From Paenibacillus montaniterrae (GTDB lineage: Bacteria; Bacillota; Bacilli; Paenibacillales; Paenibacillaceae): a DNA stretch of 64,000 nucleotides. The position numbers and the translations under genes were made by a program. Position 1 is the stretch's first letter. Every line of letters begins with the position of its first letter. The stretch lies in assembly GCF_018403185.1 (NCBI RefSeq), contig NZ_BOSE01000012.1, positions 1 through 64,000 of the forward strand, in the 5' to 3' direction. Below are positions 8,840 to 17,421 of this stretch, piece by piece. The notes beneath the pieces are model-generated. The model ran no database searches. It was given only the letters and a program-made list of their open reading frames with translations, and was not told the origin of the DNA.

Positions 8840-9046
8840 ATGGAAAAAAAACTGATTGAACTTCAACTGCAGTCGCTTCGGGACAAGCTCTACGCGCTGG
8901 TAGAGGAAAAAGGAAGCTTCACACACCCTGCCGTCCTTGCTATCAGTGAAGAAGCGGATCAACTAATTGTTGCTTTGCAAACGATGAAACAGTATGGCGA
9001 GCATTGCCAAGATGTTCATCATAATCGATCTAAAAGCTCAATTTAA
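8840..9046 (+). CDS. Spo0E-like aspartyl-phosphate phosphatase
   Basis: A 68-residue protein of the Spo0E family, which removes phosphate from Spo0A-P and so delays sporulation. It is two predicted helices. The second carries VLAISEEADQLIV, matching the family signature S-x-E-x-D in the place of SQELD; Asp and the first Ser are kept while the Leu is Ala. The ATG at 8840 has no in-frame upstream alternative, but the AGGAGGG is rather far (about 16 bp). The last 9 bp overlap tadA on the other strand. About 380 bp upstream are AT-rich and hold TATAAT-like boxes but nothing I can assign. Confidence 0.8.
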   Translation: MEKKLIELQLQSLRDKLYALVEEKGSFTHPAVLAISEEADQLIVALQTMKQYGEHCQDVHHNRSKSSI

Positions 9047-9520
9047 TTGCTGGCTTTTACGCTGTAAACGAAGTGCTCTAAAAAACTGAGTCAGCAAATC
9101 AGCACACTCTTCCTGCAGTACATTACCTGTGAGTTCTGTTTCATGATTGAAGCGGGGCTCCTGTAACAAATTCATTAGCGTTCCGGCACAACCAGCCTTG
9201 GGGTCATGTGTTCCAAACACTACACGTTTAATACGGGATTGCACAATTGCACCAGCACACATTGGGCATGGCTCTAATGTTACATACAGTGTACAGTCTA
9301 GCAATCGCCAAGCATCTAACACTTGGCTAGCCTGCTGAATGGCGATTATTTCTGCATGAGAGATAGGATTATGCTGCGTTTCCCTGAGATTATGACCCCG
9401 ACCGATAATTACACCTTCCTTAACGACGACAGCTCCGATTGGAACTTCTCCTAATCTCTCGGCTTTTTTCGCCTCAGCTATGGCTTCTCTCATCCAAAAT
9501 TCATCTTGATTCGAAAGCAT
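9038..9520 (-). CDS. tadA: tRNA-specific adenosine deaminase
   Basis: This converts the wobble adenosine of tRNA-Arg(ACG) to inosine. The 160-residue cytidine-deaminase fold has zinc ligand His55 and catalytic Glu57 in SHAEIIA, and zinc Cys85 and Cys88 in LEPCPMCAG. The ATG at 9520 is preceded by AAGGAG. In B. subtilis tadA also lies near serS, ahead of scr and dnaX, which are not present here. Confidence 0.95.
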   Translation of the reverse strand: MLSNQDEFWMREAIAEAKKAERLGEVPIGAVVVKEGVIIGRGHNLRETQHNPISHAEIIAIQQASQVLDAWRLLDCTLYVTLEPCPMCAGAIVQSRIKRVVFGTHDPKAGCAGTLMNLLQEPRFNHETELTGNVLQEECADLLTQFFRALRLQRKSQQLN

Positions 9521-9586
9521 TGGATTCTCCTTTATCTACAGAAAATGATATTTATACATCGAACAAACATTCTTTTGTTAACATAC

Positions 9587-9623
9587 TGTGAATAACTTTG
9601 TGAATAACTTTTGTTTATCCACA
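9587..9623. promoter_or_regulatory. Cluster of three DnaA boxes
   Basis: TGTGAATAA at 9587-9595 and 9599-9607 and TTATCCACA at 9615-9623 all match the DnaA box TTATNCACA (the first two on the opposite strand from the third). They lie between the divergent tadA and sensor kinase genes. There is no dnaA gene in the window, so this is a secondary DnaA site or a DnaA-controlled promoter. Confidence 0.65.
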
Positions 9624-9715
9624 GTTTGCTCCACATATCATCCACTTTATTAACAAGCAATTGTGGAGTATGTTATTAAATTGTTGATAAGTCAAATGGT
9701 TAAGGGTGTGAGTCC

Positions 9716-11512
9716 GTGTCTTTAAAGTATAAGATAAGTATAACTATAACAGGATTACTGCTGCTTGTAATTGTAGTGTTTCATTTTTTATGGGAATATA
9801 CACAGCAGGAGACCAATTATGAACTGCTGTCTCAGTCCTCTTACGCGATATCTGACCAGTTGTTTCATCAGATTGAGTTTGAAGCTCCGAATGCTGATCA
9901 GCAGCTATCGGAGCTGTTTCAACTGTTGCGGGCCAGCAAGCCGTATTTGATAGACGTAGCGATTATTAATCACGATACGCAGCAGATACAGCTATCTGCA
10001 GGTCAATCGGCAAAGTTCGAGGAGCTGCTCGGGAAAGTGGATTATGACGATCATTCGCTTTTTCAAATCCATGATGTTGCAGGGCGTCAAAAAAGCTATT
10101 ATATTAGTGACTATCGCTTTAATGCAGCCAGTCAGGAACGAATTGTAATGCTGTACGACAAGCGGATGTTCATCGCGACCTACGATAACGATAATAATTT
10201 GTTTTTTGCGACACTGCTCTATATTTTGTTCTTTTCAAGTGTCGTTAGCTACTGGGCTGTCGGCAGAATGCTTGGACCACTAAAGGATATTATATGGAAG
10301 GTTAATGAAGTATCCTCGGTTCGCTTCCAGGGGCCGATTCCGATTACGAGCAAGGATGAGCTCGGCACGCTGGCATTTAAAATCAATGCCATGAGTCAAA
10401 ATTTGAGCATTTACATGAATAAGCTGCGCCATGCCTTTGATGAAAACAGACGTATGCGTATGTATATGGAGTCATTTATTAATCATTCTCCAGATGCGAT
10501 ATATATAATGGATATTGATGGCTGTATTATGCAGGCCAACCATGCGTTTGAGGAGCTGTTCGGCTTTTCCACTGCCCAGTTAATTGGTGTTCGCAATCCG
10601 ATTGTGCCTGATCATTTGCTGCAGGAGGAGGAGGAATTTCTCCAGCTTGTGCAAAGCGGTCAGACGATCAAACCAGTTGAAACGTATCGTCAGACGAAAG
10701 ACGGCGAGTTGATTCCGGTAAGCATTACGATTAGTCCAATTCGCGATGTCAGCAATGAAATTACGGGATTCGCCAATATTTGCAGAGATATGCGGCACAG
10801 GCACCGGATGGAGGAGCTCATGCGCCGCTCGGAAAAGCTCAATACGGTTGGACAGCTTGCTGCCGGCGTAGCCCATGAGATACGCAATCCTTTAACCACG
10901 TTGCGGGGCTTTTTACAGCTACAGGAGCAAAGTAAAAAGCTTAATCTTGACCATGTACGCGTTATGCTTTCGGAGCTGGAGCGTATTAATTTAATTGTGG
11001 GTGAATTTCTTATTTTGGCGAAGCCGCAAGCCGTTAAGTTCAAATACCGGGATATTCGCGATATTATTAGTGAAGTTAGCGTATTTATGAGCAGCGAGGC
11101 GTTAATGCACAATGTCACGATTAAGGACAATTATACGGAGGATGATTGCCGCATACCTTGTGAGGAGAACCAGTTAAAGCAAGTATTTATAAATCTGCTG
11201 AAAAATGCGATTGAAGCGATGCCGCAAGGCGGTCAAATTCATATCGTCATTTCGCGTCTTGCTACTCATGTAAGTGTGCAAATTACTGATGAAGGGATAG
11301 GGATGGATGAGGAAACGCTGAAGCGAATTGGCGATCCATTTTTTACGGTAAAGGAAAATGGGACTGGACTGGGCATTATGGTCAGCCAAAAAATTATTCA
11401 GTCTCATCAGGGACTAATGGAGCTTAGCAGCCAGGTGAATGTTGGAACGACGGTAAGGGTGCTGCTTCCATTGCAGGAAGAACGCCAATATGCAGAGGCC
11501 AGCAATCTATAG
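9716..11512 (+). CDS. PAS-domain sensor histidine kinase (sporulation-kinase type)
   Basis: A 598-residue membrane sensor kinase. Membrane helix 1 (about 7-27) and helix 2 (about 162-184) enclose an extracytoplasmic sensor domain. A HAMP linker (to about 236) and a PAS domain starting FINHSPDAIYIMDIDG (about 255-355) follow. The HisKA phosphoacceptor is VGQLAAGVAHEIRNPLTTL. The ATPase domain has the N box NLLKNAIEAMPQGG, G1 DEGIGM and G2 NGTGLGI. No response regulator is adjacent, so it resembles orphan kinases (KinB/KinE type) that feed the Spo0F-Spo0A phosphorelay. That role is inference, helped by the nearby Spo0E-like gene. It starts with GTG after a weak AAGGG. Confidence 0.9.
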   Translation: MSLKYKISITITGLLLLVIVVFHFLWEYTQQETNYELLSQSSYAISDQLFHQIEFEAPNADQQLSELFQLLRASKPYLIDVAIINHDTQQIQLSAGQSAKFEELLGKVDYDDHSLFQIHDVAGRQKSYYISDYRFNAASQERIVMLYDKRMFIATYDNDNNLFFATLLYILFFSSVVSYWAVGRMLGPLKDIIWKVNEVSSVRFQGPIPITSKDELGTLAFKINAMSQNLSIYMNKLRHAFDENRRMRMYMESFINHSPDAIYIMDIDGCIMQANHAFEELFGFSTAQLIGVRNPIVPDHLLQEEEEFLQLVQSGQTIKPVETYRQTKDGELIPVSITISPIRDVSNEITGFANICRDMRHRHRMEELMRRSEKLNTVGQLAAGVAHEIRNPLTTLRGFLQLQEQSKKLNLDHVRVMLSELERINLIVGEFLILAKPQAVKFKYRDIRDIISEVSVFMSSEALMHNVTIKDNYTEDDCRIPCEENQLKQVFINLLKNAIEAMPQGGQIHIVISRLATHVSVQITDEGIGMDEETLKRIGDPFFTVKENGTGLGIMVSQKIIQSHQGLMELSSQVNVGTTVRVLLPLQEERQYAEASNL

Positions 11513-11540
11513 GCGGTCAGATGGAGGGTGTGATTAAGCT

Positions 11541-12212
11541 TTGAAGGCAGTTGTTGTTGGCGCGACAGGATTGGTTGGGAAAGAATTGGTTCGATTGCTG
11601 CTGAACCAGAAGAAGTACAGCAAAGTGATCGTCATTGCCCGAAGAAGGCTTAGTATTGTTCATCCGCGCTTGGAGCAGCAGCTTATTTCATTTGATGAGC
11701 TGAACGTCTGCCCAGCGGAATGGTTCGAGGGTGCTGATGTGTTCTGTACGCTTGGCACAACGATGAAGCAGGCCAAGTCCAAGGAGAAATTCAAGCTTGT
11801 TGACTATCACTATGTTGTGGAGCTGGGCAAGCTCGTCAAAAAGCATCATGCTAACAAGCTGCTGGTCGTTACAGCAATGGGCTCAAGCGAAAGCTCGCTC
11901 TTTTTTTACAGCAAGGTGAAGGGAATGACGGAGCGGGTGCTGCAGGAGCTGCAGCTGCCGCAGCTGATTATTGTGCGTCCTTCGCTTATTATTGGCAATC
12001 GCCATGAGTTTCGGTTCGGCGAGTCCTTGGCTGCCCGGCTCAGCAGTTGGCTATCCTTTGCATTTAAAGGTAAAATGAAAAAATATAAGCCTAATGAAGC
12101 CAAGGATATTGCACTAGCTATGATGAAGCTGGCTTTGCTTTGCAAGGAGCCGCTTCGTATTGTGAGCAGCAGTGAGATTGCATCCTGGGCCAAGCAGAGG
12201 ATATACAAATGA
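11541..12212 (+). CDS. NAD(P)-binding oxidoreductase, SDR atypical (TIP30/HTATIP2-like)
   Basis: A 223-residue protein with an N-terminal Rossmann signature VVGATGLVGKELV (Gly-x-x-Gly-x-x-Gly) and an SDR-type YSKVK active-site motif at about residues 127-131. Length and pattern fit the atypical SDR group that includes YwnB-like and HTATIP2-like proteins. The substrate is unknown. TTG start with GAGGGTG upstream. It lies 28 bp after the kinase stop and 40 bp before the pseudouridine synthase, so the three may form an operon. Confidence 0.8.
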   Translation: MKAVVVGATGLVGKELVRLLLNQKKYSKVIVIARRRLSIVHPRLEQQLISFDELNVCPAEWFEGADVFCTLGTTMKQAKSKEKFKLVDYHYVVELGKLVKKHHANKLLVVTAMGSSESSLFFYSKVKGMTERVLQELQLPQLIIVRPSLIIGNRHEFRFGESLAARLSSWLSFAFKGKMKKYKPNEAKDIALAMMKLALLCKEPLRIVSSSEIASWAKQRIYK

Positions 12213-12252
12213 TCGATCGTTTTATAATTAGCGAGTCTACGGGGTGGCATCT

Positions 12253-12954
12253 TTGAGAATTAACAAATTTATTAGTGAAACGGGCATTTGCTCGCGCAGG
12301 GAAGCAGACAAGCTGGTTGCAGACGGGCGTGTAACGATCAATGGCACAAAAGCGGAGCTGGGCAGTCAGGCTGAGCTGGGCGACGATGTGCGCATCGACG
12401 GACGTCCGTTAGGTGTGCAAAAGAAGCATGTCTATATCGCCTTGCATAAGCCTGTGGGCATTACAAGCACGACAGAGCGGCATATTAAAGGCAATATCGT
12501 TGATTTTGTCGGTCATCGGGAGCGTATTTTTCCAATTGGCCGTTTGGATAAGGATTCTGAGGGATTAATTTTGATGACCAACGATGGGGATGTCGTCAAT
12601 CCGATTTTACGTTCTGAGGGCAAGCATGAAAAGGAATATATCGTTACAGTGGACAAGCCGGTAACGGCTGGTTTTTTGCAGGAGATGTCGCAGGGCGTCT
12701 ATATTTTGGGAAGCATGACATTGCCCTGCAAGGTTAAACGAATTGGCACAAGCACCTTCAACATTATTTTAACAGAAGGGCGCAATCGGCAAATTCGCAG
12801 AATGTGCGAGGCTTTGGGCTACAAAGTTCTGCGCTTGAAGCGAGTGCGGATTATGAATATTCATTTGGGGGAGCTTGCCAAAGGGAAGTGGAGAGACCTC
12901 ACAGAGGACGAGAAGCGCATCTTGTTTCGAGAGATCGGTTATCACTCCTCTTAA
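12253..12954 (+). CDS. rRNA pseudouridine synthase, RsuA/RluF family
   Basis: This isomerises a uridine in rRNA. The 233-residue protein has an N-terminal S4 RNA-binding domain (LRINKFISETGICSRREAD, residues 1-60) and the catalytic motif GRLDKDSEGLILMTNDG with the nucleophile Asp. The C-terminal RNRQIRRMCEALGY and LKRVRIMNIHLGEL resemble RluF, which modifies 23S U2604, more than RsuA, but the target is inferred. TTG 12253 is preferred to GTG 12244 because GGGGTGG then lies at normal distance and the protein begins at the conserved LRINKF. Confidence 0.85.
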   Translation: MRINKFISETGICSRREADKLVADGRVTINGTKAELGSQAELGDDVRIDGRPLGVQKKHVYIALHKPVGITSTTERHIKGNIVDFVGHRERIFPIGRLDKDSEGLILMTNDGDVVNPILRSEGKHEKEYIVTVDKPVTAGFLQEMSQGVYILGSMTLPCKVKRIGTSTFNIILTEGRNRQIRRMCEALGYKVLRLKRVRIMNIHLGELAKGKWRDLTEDEKRILFREIGYHSS

Positions 12955-12958
12955 ATCA

Positions 12959-12997
12959 AAAAGGCGTACGAGCCATTGTAGCGGCTCGTACGCCTTT
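12959..12997. terminator. Bidirectional terminator between the pseudouridine synthase gene and motB
   Basis: AAGGCGTACGAGCC and GGCTCGTACGCCTT form a perfect 14-bp stem, with A/T-rich tracts on both sides. It serves both convergent transcripts. Confidence 0.85.
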
Positions 12998-13000
12998 TGC

Positions 13001-13843
13001 TTAATTGCTTGCTTGTTGTTCATTGACAGACAAGCTTTGCTGCTTCACCATATCGACGTAGTTGTGGACGATTGAAACCTCAACGCGCCGATTTTTCGCT
13101 TTGCCCTCAGCAGTATCGTTGGATGCGACCGGATGGTGCTCGCCATAGCCAATCGCGCTGAACCGCTTTGGATCAAGCGCATCATTTTCCAGCATAATAT
13201 CCATAAATCGGACTGCCCGCATGACGCTCAAATCCCAGTTGGAACGAAATTGAGCAGTGCTAATCGGGCTATTGTCCGTATGTCCTGCAATTTCAATATT
13301 AAAGTCAGGATAGTTCTCCAGCATTTCAGCAATGCTTACTGCCAGCTCCTGTCCCTCGCGGTTTACGGTAGCCTCAGCCGAATTGAACAAAGCATTATCA
13401 CGAATCGTAATGAGCAGCTGCGACATATTGAGCGAGGTTTCCAGGCTAGTTGTCAATCCGTTATCCGCAATATACTGATCAATCTGCTGCTTCAGCTCAT
13501 TCAGTTCAGTTTTACTTTGCTCAATGACCTGCTCCATTTCAGCTTCCGATAACGGCTCCTTCTCTGTCATGCCCTGCTCGGTGGCATCCTCTTTGCCGCC
13601 GAGCTCCGTTCTTATATCCGGACCACGCTCAACAATGGAAGGCATATCAAGCACGCTTTGACCGCTGCTGAATGCGATACTGAAGGCTTGGGACAACTCC
13701 TCGAACTTCTTCTGATCCACGGAGTTCATAGAATACAGCACGATGAATAAGGCAAGCAGCAGTGTCAGGATATCGGCATAGGGAACTAGCCAGGATTCGT
13801 CAACATGCTCTTCATGTTCCTCATGCCTGCGCTTTTTGCTCAT
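13001..13843 (-). CDS. motB: Flagellar motor stator protein MotB
   Basis: The stator subunit that anchors the proton channel to peptidoglycan. The 280-residue protein has one membrane helix (about 20-42) beginning PYADILTLLLALFIVLYSMN, which contains the conserved proton-carrying Asp. A periplasmic linker and plug follow, then a C-terminal OmpA-like domain (about 150-265) with IAGHTDNSP and NWDLSVMRAVRFM for peptidoglycan binding. It overlaps the end of motA by 23 bp, so the two are translationally linked. Confidence 0.95.
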   Translation of the reverse strand: MSKKRRHEEHEEHVDESWLVPYADILTLLLALFIVLYSMNSVDQKKFEELSQAFSIAFSSGQSVLDMPSIVERGPDIRTELGGKEDATEQGMTEKEPLSEAEMEQVIEQSKTELNELKQQIDQYIADNGLTTSLETSLNMSQLLITIRDNALFNSAEATVNREGQELAVSIAEMLENYPDFNIEIAGHTDNSPISTAQFRSNWDLSVMRAVRFMDIMLENDALDPKRFSAIGYGEHHPVASNDTAEGKAKNRRVEVSIVHNYVDMVKQQSLSVNEQQASN

Positions 13844-14627
13844 CGTCTCCTTCCTCCTTCGCTTTCATTGCTTTACGCTCAGTTGGCGTTAAGAATACTG
13901 AAAGTTTTTGTTCGATGGCAATGGTGGATACGCCTGATTGAATAGACAGCAATCCTTCCAGCATCATCAAACGGATTTGAATTTCTGCTTTCGAAAGACG
14001 TTTTAGCTTGTTGGCCATTGGATGCCATAATACATATCCGGTAAAAATACCAAGCAGCGTTGCCATAAAGGCAGCTGAAATTGCTTTAGCCAAAGAGTCC
14101 ATATCGCTCATATCTGCCAAAGCTGCGATTAGACCGATAACGGCACCAAGTACACCAAGTGTTGGCGCATACGTGCCTGCTTGTGTAAAAATTAAGGCGC
14201 CAGCTTTGTGGCGTTCTTCCGTTGCCGAAATATCCTCAAGAAGGACATCACGAACAAGGTCTTGATCGTTGCCATCAATGATCATCCGCATGCCATTCTT
14301 CAAGAAAGGATCCTCGATATCATCGACACGTGCTTCCAGTGCAAGAAGACCTTCACGACGTGTAATACCAGCCCATTCGACAAACTGCTTGATCAAATCT
14401 TCCCGTTTTGGAAGCGGGCGGTCCGTAAATAAAATTTTGAATAGCGTTCCTACCTTTTTGAGCTCGGAAAGCGGAAAGGCTACCGTGACCGCAGCTATTG
14501 TACCAACAATAATGATCATAAAGGCTGCTGGATTAAGAAATGCGGTTAAGCTAGCGTGTTTAAATACCATCCCGAGAACTACAGCTACGATTCCTAAAAT
14601 AACCCCAATAATTGTCGTATTCTTCAT
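13821..14627 (-). CDS. motA: Flagellar motor stator protein MotA
   Basis: The second stator subunit, a 268-residue membrane protein with four predicted helices. Two lie near the N-terminus (about 2-22 and 33-53). Two are in the second half and include the conserved TYAPTLGVLGAVIGLIAAL segment and the following helix. The large cytoplasmic loop holds charged residues that contact FliG (for example RREGLLALEARVDD). ATG 14627 is used because GAGGTGT sits 5-6 bp upstream; four extra codons are possible upstream. First gene of the motAB operon, divergent from the next gene. Confidence 0.95.
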   Translation of the reverse strand: MKNTTIIGVILGIVAVVLGMVFKHASLTAFLNPAAFMIIIVGTIAAVTVAFPLSELKKVGTLFKILFTDRPLPKREDLIKQFVEWAGITRREGLLALEARVDDIEDPFLKNGMRMIIDGNDQDLVRDVLLEDISATEERHKAGALIFTQAGTYAPTLGVLGAVIGLIAALADMSDMDSLAKAISAAFMATLLGIFTGYVLWHPMANKLKRLSKAEIQIRLMMLEGLLSIQSGVSTIAIEQKLSVFLTPTERKAMKAKEEGDDEQKAQA

Positions 14628-14828
14628 CTTACACCTCAATTAACCCATTTTCGACATAGAACTACTTTATTCTATTATCGTCAAATCTATGTCACGACAT
14701 TATAGTAAATTTGCAACGTTAATAGAATCGTTATGAAAAGTTAAAGCTGGGCATAATACAATAACGACATTTATGTCTGAATGTGTCATAATAGGTAGTA
14801 TTGATTTTAACTTCAGGAGGATTTTGAA

Positions 14829-15119
14829 ATGGGTGTGCGTCATGCGCGTGAATATAGTGAGATCTTGCAGGAGCTGACAGAAGCTATTGCAGTAATCGAC
14901 GACAGCTATCTATTTTTCGAAATGGAGGCTGCGGATTGGAACGAGCTCGATAAAGCGGAGCAGCGCGATGTTTTGGAAGCGCTCGCCGATGATGTATTTT
15001 ATGGCTTGGGCGAGCATCATGAAATTGCAGTTGGCAGCGGCTTTGTAACCTATGTTCCTCTGCTGCATCGGATTGAAGTGAAGACGAATGAGGAGTATCG
15101 GGTAGTACATCTCATTTAA
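14829..15119 (+). CDS. Conserved-looking small protein of unknown function
   Basis: A 96-residue acidic soluble protein that I cannot place in a family. It is rich in Glu/Asp in the first 60 residues (ELTEAIAVIDDSYLFFEMEA, then ADDVFYGLGEHHEIAVG) and ends in a likely beta strand segment EYRVVHLI. No membrane segment, signal peptide or metal motif is visible. The strong AGGAGG 9 bp before ATG, and codon use like its neighbours, argue that it is real. It stands between motAB and an MFS gene with its own leader. Confidence 0.7.
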   Translation: MGVRHAREYSEILQELTEAIAVIDDSYLFFEMEAADWNELDKAEQRDVLEALADDVFYGLGEHHEIAVGSGFVTYVPLLHRIEVKTNEEYRVVHLI

Positions 15120-15181
15120 CCAAGCCGAGCTTTTTGAACAATACTTAACGTGGAATTATGACATAAGAAGGGTGTAGAGAC

Positions 15182-16375
15182 GTGAAAAAAATATTGTGGC
15201 TGGCATGCCTGTCGTATCTGGTCATCGGTATCGCGCATATTATCGGCGGATCGATTCTGGAGCAAATTGTTACGCACTATGAGATTTCATATGCTCAGGG
15301 CGGCCAGTGGATTATGAATCAGTTTTTTGGCTTTTTGGTCGGCGTGCTGCTCGGTCCGCTGCTATCGACAAAGCTGGGCAAACGATTAACGGTTGTGCTC
15401 GCTTTTGGTTCATTAACGGTAGCGGAGGCGGTATACAGCCTGCTGCCGCCTTGGGAGCTGATGCTTGTAGTCGCTCCATTTGCCGGATTTGGCTTTGGTA
15501 TGATTGAATCTGTAGTTGGTGCTCTTATTATTGATTTGTATAAAGACAAGAAAGCAGCGGCAATGAGCCGCATTGAAACATTTTTTGGGCTTGGCGCCTT
15601 GTTTATTCCGTTAATTGCAGCTGTTCTTATCCGCTATCATATTTGGGAGTGGTCTTTCCCGATATTAACCGCCATAAGCGGTGTAACGCTGCTGCTTTGG
15701 CTTAGCCTTTCCTTCGGAAAGCAGATTGACAATATTATTTCTCAGCCGTCGAAGCAGGAGAACGTGCAGGCTCCCAAGCTTGCGAAATACGAGCGGCGCG
15801 CCATTCCGTTTTTAACGCTTTCGATGATCTTCTTCTTTCTGTATGTAGGTGTGGAAATGAGCGTGTCTCACTACTTGCCGTCAATTATGATTGAGCGCAG
15901 CGGCTTGTCTGAATCAAGCGCGGCCAGCATGCTTAGCTTGTTTTGGGTGTTTATGGTTATTGGCCGCTTTGTATGCGGCATGCTTGCGGATCGATTCGGT
16001 TATATCAAATATTTGCTCGTGTCGATGCTTATTGCGGTGCTTGCCTTTGTCGGCATGGTACTGCTGCAGGAGGCATGGGCATTGTATGTGATGATAGCTT
16101 TAAGCGGCTTAGGCTTCTCAGGCGTATTTGGCATCGGCCTTGTTTATGTTAATGCGTGCATTCAAGGCTTGACTGATCGAACAACGAGTCTGCTTGTCGC
16201 TTGTGGAGGCATTGGCGGTGCGCTGCTGCCAAAGCTGACAGGATGGCTGATGGATCATTATGCTGTTGGCGTAACCGTCAATTATGTCGCTGCACTTGTA
16301 GCGGTTATGCTAGGCTTTATGATCGCAATGATTTTTGTTGGAGGAAATCGCAATTTGCAGGAGCGTGGACATTAG
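15182..16375 (+). CDS. MFS transporter
   Basis: A 397-residue integral membrane protein with about 12 hydrophobic helices in two halves and a charged central loop (about residues 180-205). Motif-A-like basic loops follow helix 2 (LLSTKLGKRL) and helix 8 (GMLADRFGYIKY). The glycine-rich helices resemble sugar or drug MFS carriers. The substrate cannot be inferred. GTG start at 15182 with AAGGGTG upstream. It probably stands alone; 62 bp after the preceding small gene. Confidence 0.85.
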   Translation: MKKILWLACLSYLVIGIAHIIGGSILEQIVTHYEISYAQGGQWIMNQFFGFLVGVLLGPLLSTKLGKRLTVVLAFGSLTVAEAVYSLLPPWELMLVVAPFAGFGFGMIESVVGALIIDLYKDKKAAAMSRIETFFGLGALFIPLIAAVLIRYHIWEWSFPILTAISGVTLLLWLSLSFGKQIDNIISQPSKQENVQAPKLAKYERRAIPFLTLSMIFFFLYVGVEMSVSHYLPSIMIERSGLSESSAASMLSLFWVFMVIGRFVCGMLADRFGYIKYLLVSMLIAVLAFVGMVLLQEAWALYVMIALSGLGFSGVFGIGLVYVNACIQGLTDRTTSLLVACGGIGGALLPKLTGWLMDHYAVGVTVNYVAALVAVMLGFMIAMIFVGGNRNLQERGH

Positions 16376-16396
16376 TATAAATTATTTTAAAAAATC

Positions 16397-16462
16397 GAAC
16401 AGGCTATGCATATGTACAGCAGCTGGCGCATATCGTTATGTTAAAGGCAGCATAGCTTGTTC
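16397..16462 (-). terminator. Stem-loop beyond the MFS gene, terminator-like on the minus strand
   Basis: GAACAGGCTATGC (16397-16409) pairs with GCATAGCTTGTTC (16450-16462), 12 of 13 bases. On the minus strand the stem is followed by GATTTTTTAAAA. It is the second of two minus-strand stops after the NlpC gene and may shield the MFS gene from antisense transcription. Confidence 0.5.
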
Positions 16463-16488
16463 AGCTCATCAAGGGCGACCAGAGCATT

Positions 16489-16537
16489 AAAAAGAGGCAA
16501 GCTGCCTAGCGCTCATAGCGCAAGCTGCTTGCCTCTT
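16489..16537 (-). terminator. Terminator of the NlpC/P60 gene
   Basis: AAGAGGCAAGCTGC pairs with GCTGCTTGCCTCTT (13 of 14), with an inner TAGCGC/GCGCTA-like stem. On the minus strand it is followed by TTTTT, 14 bp past the nlpC stop. Confidence 0.85.
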
Positions 16538-16550
16538 GATGGTTTCAAAA

Positions 16551-17033
16551 TTATTTGCTAGCTTCAACATATTTTGCATATTGATCATCAGACAATACGC
16601 GTCTTGCTGTTACATAACGTGGCTTATAATAAGAAGAATCCAATGAATCAATCGTTACACCTTTAGAAGTAGAAGCATGTGCGAATTTTCCATCGCCTAC
16701 ATAAATGCCAACATGTGAGATGCTGCCATTATTTTTGCCGCTTGTATCAAAAAATACAAGATCCCCAAGCTTCAAATCCTCTTTGTCTACTTTAGTGCCT
16801 TCTGCAGCTTGATCAGCAGAGCGGCGTGGAAGTTCGACATTCATTTTGTCAAATATGTATCTTACAAATCCAGAGCAATCAAATCCGCTTGTTGTATTAC
16901 CGCCGTACTTATATTTCGTACCTTTCACATCATCAATATTGGTTAGCATTGTCGATGAGCTTGCGGACGCGCTTCCTGCCGCAAAAGTAAGAAATAATGC
17001 AAGCGCTAAAAACATCATGCCAATTTTTTTCAC
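16551..17033 (-). CDS. NlpC/P60 family cell-wall endopeptidase
   Basis: A secreted 160-residue peptidase predicted to cut D-Glu-meso-DAP bonds in peptidoglycan stem peptides. The signal peptide (about 1-25) ends near SASAS. The NlpC/P60 domain has catalytic Cys53 in FDCSGFV, His107 in SHVGIYVG and a third polar residue His119 in KFAHAS. It consists of the catalytic domain only, with no SH3 or LysM targeting domain. GTG start at 17033 with AAGGAGA upstream. Its leader is a c-di-AMP riboswitch, which links wall cleavage to c-di-AMP levels. Confidence 0.93.
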   Translation of the reverse strand: MKKIGMMFLALALFLTFAAGSASASSSTMLTNIDDVKGTKYKYGGNTTSGFDCSGFVRYIFDKMNVELPRRSADQAAEGTKVDKEDLKLGDLVFFDTSGKNNGSISHVGIYVGDGKFAHASTSKGVTIDSLDSSYYKPRYVTARRVLSDDQYAKYVEASK

Positions 17034-17044
17034 AATCTAAGTCT

Positions 17045-17180
17045 CCTTCCAAATATGCCGACGAGGTTAGCTGAAGGGTTCGGTTGAAGGTTCCCTATGA
17101 AGCTACTGAATGTTTTGCATCATTCAGAGTTCAATTCACCCAGAGTGGATCCCCCGCATCTTATAAAGCTTATAAGAATT
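17045..17180 (-). ncRNA. c-di-AMP riboswitch (ydaO/yuaA motif)
   Basis: Read on the minus strand, the leader of the NlpC gene has GGGGGATCCA, GGGTGAATTG, GGGAACCTTCAACCGAACCC, and TTCAGCTAACCTCGTCGGC in that order. These match the conserved core of the ydaO/yuaA class, including the CAGCTAACCTCGTA-like block. A variable hairpin (GAATGATGC.. GCATTCA-like) sits in the middle. These riboswitches bind two c-di-AMP molecules and usually switch wall hydrolase or osmolyte genes off. Borders are approximate; the 3' part overlaps the ribosome binding site region. Confidence 0.93.
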
Positions 17181-17421
17181 AGGCGTTAGGCTTACTTGTT
17201 ACAAGCTATATATTAAACCGAAAATCGAATTCTGTGTAAAATGTGAGAAGATTTTAATCGTTTTCATTTTCCTCTCATAATTGATTTTTAGCAAAGCCTG
17301 ACTAAAGCGCTCGAAAATGAGTGAAAAAGGGTAGTAGAAATGTAAGAAGAATCACGAGATTTAGCGGGTGAAATGGGTGTAATTTCATGAAAATTTGTGT
17401 ATGATAGGAGGATAATATTCG

